A DNA stretch of 12,967 bases from Rubrolithibacter sp043763625 (GCA_043763625.1 JAYULL010000076.1:1-12967), one strand, 5' to 3'. Shown: positions 1 to 6,337, counted from the stretch's first letter. Numbers and translations: made by a program. The notes: generated by a model from the letters alone, not told the origin.

Positions 1-701
1 ATTCCGGCTCTTAAACCTAATTCTGAAGCAATATCGTGTTTTATAATTCCGTGTTCTGAAAATACAGGTCGAACTTCCGGAATGAGTTCTTGATCAAACT
101 TGAAGTATTCAATTACATCGTTGGAAAGAGTATCGTTTTTGAAATCCCAAAATACTCCTTCCGATAAGGCAGAAACACTTGTAGTAATTTCACCGGTTAA
201 TTTCATCGAAATAAAATCTCCGGGGAGCATTATTTTATTGATTCGGCTATAAATTTCAGGTTCGTTTTCTTTGACCCAAGCCAACTTAGAGGCTGTAAAG
301 TTTCCGGGAGAATTAAGCAAGTGAGCTAAGCATCTTTCTTGGCCGATTGCATCAAAAGCTTTATTTCCGATTTCTACAGCTCGACTGTCGCACCAAATAA
401 TTGAATTCCGTAAAACTTCTTGTTCTTTATTTACCACCACCAATCCGTGCATTTGGTATGCTATACCAATTGATTGAATATCAGCAGGATTGTAATGACT
501 GGAAGCATTTGCTTTTTTAATTGCCTGTTTCACATGTTCCCACCACATATCCGGCGATTGTTCTGCCCAACCCAGACGGCTAGAAATTATTTCTGATTCA
601 ACTTCAGGAAATTGAGCGGAAGCTATACATTGCTGCGAAGCAGCATCGACAATAGAAACTTTGATAGATGACGTACCGACATCGATACCTAATAACAGCA
701 T
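1..701 (-). CDS. xylB: Xylulokinase (FGGY family), N-terminal part, runs off left edge
   Basis: FGGY-family sugar kinase that would phosphorylate D-xylulose to xylulose 5-phosphate in the cytoplasm, feeding the pentose phosphate pathway. Reading the minus strand from the ATG at 701 gives 233 codons with no stop before the window edge. The N-terminus MLLLGIDVGTSS is the first phosphate-binding motif. Further marks are GWAEQSP (44-50), YQMHG (82-86), which is typical of xylulokinases, WCDSRA (103-108) and LPGDFISMKLTGE (159-171). The family is usually about 490-500 residues, so about half is present. The C-terminal ATPase half with the catalytic aspartate lies outside the window. The gene diverges from a LacI-type regulator across an 85-bp spacer containing an operator, so xylose or xylulose control is the natural inference. 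Gluconokinase or another FGGY specificity is less likely because of QMHG. Confidence 0.9.
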   Translation of the reverse strand, partial: MLLLGIDVGTSSIKVSIVDAASQQCIASAQFPEVESEIISSRLGWAEQSPDMWWEHVKQAIKKANASSHYNPADIQSIGIAYQMHGLVVVNKEQEVLRNSIIWCDSRAVEIGNKAFDAIGQERCLAHLLNSPGNFTASKLAWVKENEPEIYSRINKIMLPGDFISMKLTGEITTSVSALSEGVFWDFKNDTLSNDVIEYFKFDQELIPEVRPVFSEHGIIKHDIASELGLRAG

Positions 702-721
702 ATAATTGGTGTGAATTTGCT

Positions 722-743
722 TTTATGCAAACGTTGGCATAAA
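722..743. promoter_or_regulatory. LacI-type operator in the xylB/lacI spacer
   Basis: A 22-bp inverted repeat with only one unmatched symmetric base pair. Its core TGCAAACGTTGGCA fits the LacI/GalR operator pattern with a central CG, and it is flanked by TTTA on the left and TAAA on the right. It sits between the divergent start codons at 701 and 787. Read on the minus strand it overlaps AACGTTTG, a one-mismatch match to the Bacteroidota -7 box TAnnTTTG. Repression of the kinase gene and autoregulation of the repressor gene by the neighbouring LacI-type protein is inferred. Confidence 0.8.
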
Positions 744-786
744 TTTAGACTTTCTTGTTTATAAATAAAAAAAAAATAAAAAAAAT

Positions 787-1824
787 ATGAAAAAGGTTAC
801 AATACACGATATCGCTAAAGAGCTGAGTGTTACTTTTTCTACCGTTGCCAGAGCTTTAAATGATAACCCGGCTATAAGCACTGCTACAAAAAAAGCCGTT
901 AAAGAAACTGCACAACGGCTCGGCTATCGCCAAAATAGGATTGCTTCTTCGCTGCGCTCGGGGAAAACCAATACAGTCGGAATAATTGTGCCGAGTTTAC
1001 ATGTGAGTTTTTTCAGTTCGGTAGTTTCCGGTATCGAGCGAATTATGAACGAGAACGGTTATACTGTGCTTCTTTATCAAAGCAGCGAATCGTTTAATCA
1101 AGAAGTTAAAGGCATAGAAAAATTGATGCAGTTAGGAGTAGATGCAATCTTTGCTTCAGTTACAACCGAAACGGAGAATTACAGTTATTACGAGGAAATT
1201 AAAAAACACAATATTCCGCTTATTCTATTTGACCGAGTTTTCGATAATGGAATTTTCCCCGGAGTTTTAATAAATGATTATAAAGGAGGGTTTCTGGCAA
1301 CAGAACATTTAATACAACAAGGCTATAAGCATATTGTACATGTAACAGCTAAACAAAACATTAAAATTTTCAAAGACCGACTAAGGGGATATGTTGATGC
1401 GTTGAAACAATATAACATCCCGGTTAAAGAAGAATTAATTGTTGCCGGTAAGTTTTCGCTGGAGTTCGGGAAGCAAAGCGTTGAAAAATTAGTTGACGAT
1501 AAACTTACTTTTGACGCCGTTTTTGCTCTTGAAGATTTTACTGCCTTAGGTGCAATACAACAACTGAAAGAACGTAAGATTAGGGTACCGGCTGAAGTAG
1601 GAGTGATCGGCTTTGCAAACGAATCATTCGGATTGCATGTTACTCCATCGCTTTCAACAATAGATCAGCAAACAATAACAATGGGAGAGAAAGTAGCAGA
1701 ATTGTTTGTAGCGATGAATAAAAAACCTTCGGAAACTGTTCAAAAAATTGAATTAGACCCCATATTAATCATGCGACAATCCACTAATCGCAAAAGCCCG
1801 GCTAACCGGCTAAGGCAAGGGTAA
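787..1824 (+). CDS. LacI/GalR-family transcriptional regulator
   Basis: DNA-binding repressor of 345 residues, the normal family length. The N-terminal helix-turn-helix spans about residues 4-23 (VTIHDIAKELSVTFSTVARAL). A hinge helix follows, GYRQNRIASSLRSGKT (46-61), with Leu56 in the position of the minor-groove leucine that prefers a central CG in the operator. The effector-binding domain starts at TVGIIVPS (63-70) and has the periplasmic-binding-protein-like fold. The gene diverges from xylB and a perfectly placed operator lies between them, so the effector is probably xylose, xylulose or a related sugar; this is inference. The start follows a very A-rich leader without a Shine-Dalgarno site, as is usual in Bacteroidota. 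Its last 23 bp overlap the end of the convergent histidine kinase gene. Confidence 0.92.
   Translation: MKKVTIHDIAKELSVTFSTVARALNDNPAISTATKKAVKETAQRLGYRQNRIASSLRSGKTNTVGIIVPSLHVSFFSSVVSGIERIMNENGYTVLLYQSSESFNQEVKGIEKLMQLGVDAIFASVTTETENYSYYEEIKKHNIPLILFDRVFDNGIFPGVLINDYKGGFLATEHLIQQGYKHIVHVTAKQNIKIFKDRLRGYVDALKQYNIPVKEELIVAGKFSLEFGKQSVEKLVDDKLTFDAVFALEDFTALGAIQQLKERKIRVPAEVGVIGFANESFGLHVTPSLSTIDQQTITMGEKVAELFVAMNKKPSETVQKIELDPILIMRQSTNRKSPANRLRQG
1795..1811. terminator. Possible hairpin at the convergent lacI/kinase ends
   Basis: Arms AGCC(C)GG (1795-1801) and CCGGCT (1806-1811) can pair over a four-base CTAA loop with one bulged C. The hairpin lies inside the 23-bp overlap of the two convergent genes and contains the TAG of the kinase gene. 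No T-tract follows on either side, so it is at best a weak bidirectional terminator. Confidence 0.3.
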
Positions 1825-2944
1825 AATAAAAAGTAGAACCTTTACCCTCTTCACTTTCGAGCTCGATATTTCCCCCGTGCCTGTTAGCAATTTCTTGCGA
1901 CAAAAATAAACCAATCCCCAAGCCTGAGATGTGGTAATCAGAATTTTCTATCCGCGAAAATTTTTTGAAAAGATTTTCTTGCTTATCTTTCGGAATACCA
2001 AAACCAAAGTCTGTAACCGAGAGCTTTAAGCGATTCTCTATTTTGCTTATTTCTAATATTATTTTATCGGTATTCGGAGCATATTTTACTGCGTTTGAAA
2101 GTAAATTGCAGATTACCTGTTCAATGCGGTTCTTATCGGCCTTAACACGTAAGCTTAAGTCGCCTTTAATTTCAATTTTATGTGTAGGGCTGTTATATTC
2201 TGAAAAAGTGATGCTTTCTTGCACTACTTCGCCTATTTCAAATTCTGTAAAGTTGTACTCCATTTTTCCTGCCTGTATTCGCGAAATATCAAGCAAATCG
2301 CTTATCAAGCGCACTACTTTATCCACCTGTTTATTTGCTTTTGAAACAAAGTGTTTATAGGCGGGATTTTCCTCTTTTTGAGATATCTTATCAATAATTT
2401 GAAGGTATCCCTTCATACTGGTGATGGGTGTTTTGAGCTCATGGCTGGCAATACTCATAAACTCGTCTTTCTTTAACATCATTTGCCGGATAGCCTCCTT
2501 TGCGTATAATTCAGTGATGTCGGTAAACAAAAGAATTTTACCTGTGTAGCCGTGTTTTATATCGCTAAGAGCGGTAGAGGTTAAATTGAATACTTTAGCT
2601 TTATCCCCAACAACAAGGTTTATTTCTAATGTAATATTTTCATTTTTCAGTGTTGCATTTATAAGTTCAGGTATGTGTCCGAATAAAGTTGTAATCGATC
2701 CTCCTATCATCCCTTGCGAGGCGGTATTTAAAATTTTTTCCATTTCCGGATTTACATCGATAATCCTGTTTTGCTTATCTAAAACAAGTAAGCCTTCTTG
2801 CATCGCTTCAATAACTTTTTCGCGAGCTATCGGAACAACATCAAACAATTGCAATCGCAATAATCCAAAGCCTATTACTAAGCCCGTGATAATAAACGTG
2901 TATGGAGTCGGGTCAATATATTTATGCGGGCTTAAGCCTGCCAT
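1802..2944 (-). CDS. Sensor histidine kinase, C-terminal part (last TM, PAS, HisKA, HATPase); frameshifted gene
   Basis: C-terminal 380 residues of a membrane sensor kinase whose first half is encoded at 2989-3543 in another frame. From the N-terminus it has a transmembrane helix (about 14-34) and a PAS domain starting near DVVPIAREKVIEAMQEG. A HisKA dimerisation helix follows with the phospho-acceptor His168 in FMSIASHELKTP. The HATPase_c domain has an N box (CNLLSNAVKYAP), a G1 box (VTDFGFGIP) and a G2 box (SGLGIGLFLS). All catalytic boxes are intact, so selection has probably kept this part functional. The Met at 2944 is only the first Met in frame: upstream, the same frame continues through another transmembrane segment (GYVIVFGTVLPW...) to the frameshift. 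Restoring one base gives a 580-residue kinase with the histidine at 368. No response regulator gene is adjacent, so this is an orphan kinase here. Confidence 0.85.
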   Translation of the reverse strand: MAGLSPHKYIDPTPYTFIITGLVIGFGLLRLQLFDVVPIAREKVIEAMQEGLLVLDKQNRIIDVNPEMEKILNTASQGMIGGSITTLFGHIPELINATLKNENITLEINLVVGDKAKVFNLTSTALSDIKHGYTGKILLFTDITELYAKEAIRQMMLKKDEFMSIASHELKTPITSMKGYLQIIDKISQKEENPAYKHFVSKANKQVDKVVRLISDLLDISRIQAGKMEYNFTEFEIGEVVQESITFSEYNSPTHKIEIKGDLSLRVKADKNRIEQVICNLLSNAVKYAPNTDKIILEISKIENRLKLSVTDFGFGIPKDKQENLFKKFSRIENSDYHISGLGIGLFLSQEIANRHGGNIELESEEGKGSTFYFTLALAG

Positions 2945-2988
2945 ATAAATAAGATTAATGATCCAGGGAAGAACGGTACCGAAAACAA

Positions 2989-3543
2989 TTACATATCCCT
3001 GCTTCCTGAAAACTTCGTTGGCATGTTTAAAGGCGAAATCAAGAGATATAATCCTAAAGTAAGCATACAGTAGAAATTTAGTGTATGTACCTTATACCAA
3101 GGGCCGCCTGCTACCGCCATTAAGGGAAAGGGGCCGCTTCTATCTACCCAATACCGTGAGTAATATAAATGATGGATTTCATCTGTTAAAACAATAACCC
3201 ACGTTAAAAAAGGAATCAAAAAAATTAAAATAAGACCTGCAGAGGTTAACCATTTTTCTTTATTAACTAGCCTTATGATAGCTATTATCCAAAATGCCGG
3301 TAAAAAAGAAATGCCAGTATATTCTACGCGTGTCCAAAAGAGCATTTCCGGCAAGGTTGAACTTCCCATTATCAGACCTTCTCCAATCACCCAAACTGCC
3401 ACGGCAAGCATCACATAAGCGAAAGTGCGAACATCTTTGTTCAGCTTTAAGTAAATCAGACCTGAAATAAACAACATAACAAACCCTGATAGCAGCAGAA
3501 CTACAGAAAAAATATTTAAGCCGATGTTAATTGAGGTGTTCAT
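2989..3543 (-). CDS. Sensor histidine kinase, N-terminal membrane part (7TM-type sensor); frameshifted gene
   Basis: N-terminal portion of the same kinase, 184 codons from the ATG at 3543 to a TAA at 2989. It contains five hydrophobic segments at about residues 6-32, 38-62, 68-92, 99-122 and 150-170, matching the histidine-kinase N-terminal 7TM sensor region. Helices six and seven are encoded in the next frame downstream. The last 14 or so residues here (after LYLLIS) look like out-of-frame readthrough, whereas the other frame gives a family-like continuation, AFKHANEVFRKQGYV. The break is therefore near 3025-3039. The gene follows the minus-oriented histone-like gene, from which it is separated by a strong terminator, so it should have its own promoter. 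No convincing -7 box was found upstream. Confidence 0.8.
   Translation of the reverse strand: MNTSINIGLNIFSVVLLLSGFVMLFISGLIYLKLNKDVRTFAYVMLAVAVWVIGEGLIMGSSTLPEMLFWTRVEYTGISFLPAFWIIAIIRLVNKEKWLTSAGLILIFLIPFLTWVIVLTDEIHHLYYSRYWVDRSGPFPLMAVAGGPWYKVHTLNFYCMLTLGLYLLISPLNMPTKFSGSRDM
3025..3039 (-). other. Frameshift site in the histidine kinase gene, with slippery heptamer
   Basis: Between 3039 and 3025 the coding sense must move back one base to join the two halves of the kinase. Two readings fit. One is a missing T in the short T run at 3036-3038 (minus strand GATTTCG), which if restored gives LLIFAFKHAN. The other is slippage on the heptamer T TTA AAC (3031-3025 on the minus strand), which is in the correct zero-frame phase and leads exactly into the downstream frame. 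The first reading gives a smoother, more family-like transmembrane segment and is preferred. Confidence 0.75.
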
Positions 3544-3806
3544 TCTTTATTGAGCTTTACCAGATGAGCGGAAGCAGTTCCTAAATATTATGCGGCGTCG
3601 GGAAGCAGGGAATAGAAAAAGAAATTAGTAATATACAAACAATAACAGGCTTGCACCCGATTTAATTTGATGGCTTGCGGTAAAAGTGTTCTTCATTAAG
3701 TATGAACTTATTGAAGTTCAGGACAACAATAAACAACGAAAAAGGCGGGATGAAACAAATTTTAGCCTAGGCTAAACTACATTGAAAAGATTAGGTAAAT
3801 AGAAAA
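3544..3806. other. Intergenic region between kinase and histone-like gene
   Basis: No convincing gene was seen here. It contains a 7-bp-stem hairpin (TGAACTT / AAGTTCA, 3703-3720) and a perfect 16-bp palindrome TTTAGCCTAGGCTAAA (3761-3776). A 22-codon plus-strand reading frame from 3702 to 3770 (starting MNLLKFRTT) ends inside that palindrome and resembles nothing known. The leader of the kinase gene must lie at the left end, but no standard -7 box was found. Confidence 0.5.
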
Positions 3807-3834
3807 GTTAAAGCCGCATTTTAGCGGCTTTAAC
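3807..3834 (-). terminator. Rho-independent terminator of the histone-like gene
   Basis: Perfect 11-bp stem GTTAAAGCCGC / GCGGCTTTAAC with a 6-base loop, 12 bp beyond the stop codon of the minus-strand histone-like gene. On the minus strand the stem is followed directly by TTTTCT. On the plus strand a looser T-rich stretch follows, so it may act in both directions. Confidence 0.9.
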
Positions 3835-3846
3835 ATATTGTTTATA

Positions 3847-4029
3847 TTATTTTTTTTCTTTGTTTTTTATGGTAGTTACTTCGTTACGAATGTCTTGAGC
3901 AAGGGTCTTGATTTCTTGTAAAGCTTTACGAACACGAGTTCCGGCAGCTCCGCTGCTTTTGTTGTAGAATTTTTCTGCATCAGCTTCAACAGAAGCTAAG
4001 AGCTCTTTTAGTTGATTAAATTTTTCCAT
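3847..4029 (-). CDS. Histone H1-like nucleoid protein (Hc1 family)
   Basis: Small protein of 60 residues resembling the short histone H1-like proteins found throughout Bacteroidota (Hc1-like family), thought to bind DNA in the nucleoid. It starts MEKFNQLKELLASVEADAEKF and has a helical central part with SGAAGTRVRKALQEIK (26-41). It ends in a lysine-rich tail, TTIKNKEKK. The length is typical of the Bacteroidota family, which is much shorter than the chlamydial protein and lacks its long lysine/alanine repeats. The gene stands alone: a TATATTTG -7 box lies 20 bp upstream of the ATG and a strong terminator lies 12 bp beyond the stop. The nucleoid role is family knowledge rather than something visible in this sequence. 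Confidence 0.85.
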   Translation of the reverse strand: MEKFNQLKELLASVEADAEKFYNKSSGAAGTRVRKALQEIKTLAQDIRNEVTTIKNKEKK

Positions 4030-4048
4030 TTTATTTCTTTGATTAGTC

Positions 4049-4056
4049 CAAATATA
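4049..4056 (-). promoter_or_regulatory. Bacteroidota -7 promoter element for the histone-like gene
   Basis: The minus strand reads TATATTTG, an exact match to the Bacteroidota -7 consensus TAnnTTTG, starting 27 bp and ending 20 bp from the ATG at 4029. It predicts a transcript with a leader of roughly 13 bases. No good TTTG -33 partner is seen at the usual 19-21 bp spacing. A near-identical box at the same distance precedes the M16 operon. Confidence 0.6.
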
Positions 4057-4296
4057 GAATTAAAACTCAATTTACTAATTATCTCGTAAAACAAAATATT
4101 TTTAATTTCTTTAAAATAAAGGGCTGTTTTGAATATAATGAGCAGAAATTTCAAAAACGCAACAGTCTGTTGACAGTCTTTTTAACTCCGATGTTAAAGC
4201 TCTCGAATAAATCTTATTCTAAAATTAAAGATTTCTGTAACTCTTTGCCTTTTACTTGCGTAATAACAACTGTTTTCATAGATAGGTTTAGGTTTT

Positions 4297-4333
4297 ATAA
4301 AGGAGCAGCTTAGCTGTTGTTCCTTTATTTTTT
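4297..4333 (+). terminator. Terminator-like hairpin without a matching gene (plus)
   Basis: Outer stem ATAAAGGA / TCCTTTAT (8 bp) and inner stem CAGC / GCTG over a TTA loop, with a small internal loop (G opposite TTGT). On the plus strand it runs straight into TATTTTTTC. No plus-strand gene ends before it except an unsupported 40-codon frame (4191-4313). On the minus strand it directly follows a short lysine-rich frame ending at 4325, but lacks a good T tract there. Confidence 0.6.
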
Positions 4334-4463
4334 CTTGCTTAAATCAGCTTCTACCGCTTTTTTCAGCATAATCCTTCTCGCGAACAAAAAATAAGTATCG
4401 GAATTTTTAAAGTTATTGTTAGAAGAGTTGTAACAGAAGCGTTATTCTTGCGCTAAGAAAGGT

Positions 4464-4497
4464 ACAAAAAAACAAGACCTCTTAACTTTAAGAGGTC
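4464..4497 (-). terminator. Strong terminator without a matching gene (minus)
   Basis: Perfect inverted repeat GACCTCTTAA / TTAAGAGGTC (4476-4497) with only CT between the arms. On the minus strand it is followed by TTGTTTTTTTG (4475-4465). The orientation shows that something is transcribed leftward from the gap to the right, yet no credible minus-strand gene lies between 4500 and 5125. Confidence 0.75.
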
Positions 4498-4601
4498 CTG
4501 ATGATTAAAAAACAAATTTCCGCATACAAACCCTTGCAATATGGATGCCAAAAAATAAGCTTTAGATAAAATACTCGCAAGTTAAAGTAATTTTGAATTA
4601 T

Positions 4602-4627
4602 AGCCCCTTTATCGGGGCTTTCTTGTT
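4602..4627 (+). terminator. Terminator-like hairpin without a matching gene (plus)
   Basis: GC-rich 6-bp stem AGCCCC / GGGGCT with a six-base loop (4602-4619), followed on the plus strand by TTCTTGTTT. It does not belong to the downstream glycosidase gene and no recognised plus-strand gene precedes it. It points to a short plus-strand transcript beginning somewhere after 4333. Confidence 0.65.
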
Positions 4628-5125
4628 TCCAAAATACCATTAATTTGAAAGGACATATTAAAAAGGCATCTTAAATTTAAGAGGTGACGAGTAAAAAGTA
4701 CATTTTTTTTCTACAATGTGTGGCGAAACCTCCACATTAATCCTTCATCTTTCTTTTCAGAAAATATTGTTTGATAACCGGAGCTATTTAACTACTTGCG
4801 TCGGTCATCCCCTAGTTTTTTGTTAAGGTCCGGAACGGAAAAGCTTGTTTACTCCGTTGCATCTAAGTCCGAAATGTCGCCGGAACGGGTATTTTCAATT
4901 TAGGTTTTAGAACTTTTTAAGAGTGTTTGCGGATTTGAATTTATCCTCTACAGCCATTAAGCGAATCCGGTATAACTTTAATTTCGATCAACATACAATT
5001 TAACCTTTCTTCTTAAAAGAAAATTTTCTTGCTTCATTAACAAGAACATAGGAAATAAGCCAAGTTATTCCGAAAACTTTTTTTTCTGCATGGTGTAAAG
5101 TAAGTATCAACCTTACGCCACTTGT

Positions 5126-6337
5126 ATGAGAAAGACTAAGTTTATGTTTGCCACCGGGATAGAAAACAGTTACCCGACCATAATGCTTCCCGACGGCTCT
5201 AGGAAAAGGATAGATGAGATGGAAAAGTGCGGACATTATAAATATTGGAAAGAAGATTTCAACTTAGTTAAAGAACTTGGAATTGAGTTTTTAAGATACG
5301 GAGCACCTTACTATAAAACCCACATGGGTCCCGGACAATACGATTGGACATTTACCGACGAAACTTTCAATTACATGAAGCAACTTAAGATAACGCCTCT
5401 TGTAGACTTGTGCCACTTTGGTGTGCCGGATTGGTTGGGTGATTTTCAGAACAAAGACTTTCCGCATTACTTCGCAGAATACGCTAAGGCTTTTGCTCAA
5501 AGATATCCCGACATACAATTTTATACTCCAATAAACGAGATTTTTATTGCTGCTGCTTTTTCGGCACAATACGGATGGTGGAACGAGTGCAAAACAGACG
5601 ATAAATCATTTGTAAATGCACTTCACAACCTCTGTAAGGCTAATGTGATGGCCATGCACGAAATTGTAATGCTGAATCCTGAAGCTACTTTCATTCAAAG
5701 CGAATCCTCAGAATACTTTCATCCCGAAAATCCGGATTGCGACGCTCTTGCATCTTTCTTGAATCAAAAGCGCTTTCTCTCTTTAGATTTAAGTTACGGC
5801 TATCCGATAAGTGTTGCCATGTATGAATACCTCCTTGATAATGGCCTAACCCGACAAGACTATCATTGGTTCGAGCAAAACCAGGTTAAGGGAAATTGTA
5901 TAATGGGTAACGATTACTACATTACCAACGAGCACATGGTTCATCCCGACGGAAGCACATCGGCAGCCGGTGAAATTTTCGGCTACTATGTTATTACGCA
6001 TCAATATTATAACCGCTATCGGCTACCGGTAATGCATACCGAAACAAATATTCGTGAACCGGAATCTGTGCGCTGGCTTCAAACGCAATGGGCAAATGTT
6101 CGTCGGCTTAAACGCGACGGCGTTCCCATTTTCGGGTTTACTTGGTACAGTTTAACGGACCAAGTTGACTGGGATTCGGCTTTACGAAATGATGTGGGCA
6201 ATGTTAACGCCCTGGGACTTTATGATTTAGATCGAAAAATACGTCCGGTAGGTGAAGCTTACAAAGAACTTATTATACAATGGCGTGAAAAGCTTGAAAA
6301 CGAAAGTTACGGGCTACATTTTAAGATGTACAGGTAA
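5126..6337 (+). CDS. GH1-like beta-glycosidase, cytoplasmic
   Basis: Retaining beta-glycosidase of the GH1 / clan GH-A type, 403 residues, somewhat shorter than the usual 440-480. In order it shows DFNLVKELGIEFLRYGAPYYKT (44-65), CHFGVPDWLGDF (96-107), the acid/base motif TPINEIF with Glu138 (classically T-F/L-N-E-P), and the nucleophile motif HTETN with Glu306. Towards the end come GFTWYSLTDQVDW (337-349) and GLYDLDRKIRPVGEAYKEL (364-382), which match the GH1 W-S-x-x-D and DRK endings. No signal peptide is visible, so it likely acts in the cytoplasm on an imported oligosaccharide or glycoside. The substrate cannot be read from the sequence. The ATG at 5126 is used because an in-frame stop lies ten codons upstream. 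No promoter box was recognised, and the gene stands alone. Confidence 0.82.
   Translation: MRKTKFMFATGIENSYPTIMLPDGSRKRIDEMEKCGHYKYWKEDFNLVKELGIEFLRYGAPYYKTHMGPGQYDWTFTDETFNYMKQLKITPLVDLCHFGVPDWLGDFQNKDFPHYFAEYAKAFAQRYPDIQFYTPINEIFIAAAFSAQYGWWNECKTDDKSFVNALHNLCKANVMAMHEIVMLNPEATFIQSESSEYFHPENPDCDALASFLNQKRFLSLDLSYGYPISVAMYEYLLDNGLTRQDYHWFEQNQVKGNCIMGNDYYITNEHMVHPDGSTSAAGEIFGYYVITHQYYNRYRLPVMHTETNIREPESVRWLQTQWANVRRLKRDGVPIFGFTWYSLTDQVDWDSALRNDVGNVNALGLYDLDRKIRPVGEAYKELIIQWREKLENESYGLHFKMYR

Larger units (their letters stand above)
4057..5125. other. Long intergenic region with orphan terminators and small repeats
   Basis: About 1.1 kb between the minus-strand histone-like gene and the plus-strand glycosidase gene. 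No reading frame in either direction looks like a known protein. The stretch holds two plus-strand terminator-like hairpins (4297-4333 and 4602-4627), one minus-strand terminator (4464-4497), a diverged copy of part of that hairpin (4670-4685) and the direct repeat CCGGAACGG (4830-4838 and 4880-4888). It also has a 14-bp AT palindrome (5017-5030) and a short hairpin before the glycosidase start (GTAAG / CTTAC, about 5099-5115). Tiny frames such as 4191-4313 (plus, 40 codons) and 4501-4569 (plus, 22 codons) end shortly before or inside a plus-strand terminator but lack other support. The content fits small RNA genes, decayed coding sequence, or both. Confidence 0.55.

Noticed and set aside
1965..2948. 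Plus-strand frames of 131 and 120 codons opposite the histidine kinase
   Set aside because: They are antisense shadows of a gene with intact kinase motifs; their serine/isoleucine/phenylalanine-rich composition is typical of reverse reading.
4191..4313. 40-codon plus-strand frame (MLKLSNKSYSKIKDF...) as a peptide gene or natural-product precursor
   Set aside because: No GG-type leader, no processing genes nearby, and its stop lies inside the terminator hairpin; likely chance.
4588..4595. Exact TAnnTTTG match (TAATTTTG, plus) as a promoter
   Set aside because: The start site would fall at the base of the terminator hairpin at 4602-4619 and no -33 element is at the right distance.
5017..5030. 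AT-only palindrome AAGAAAATTTTCTT as an operator
   Set aside because: Low-complexity A/T palindromes of this length are expected by chance in this AT-rich gap.
5000..5236. 78-codon minus-strand frame overlapping the glycosidase start
   Set aside because: Overlaps the start of a well-supported gene on the other strand, has no family resemblance and no start context; a shadow frame.
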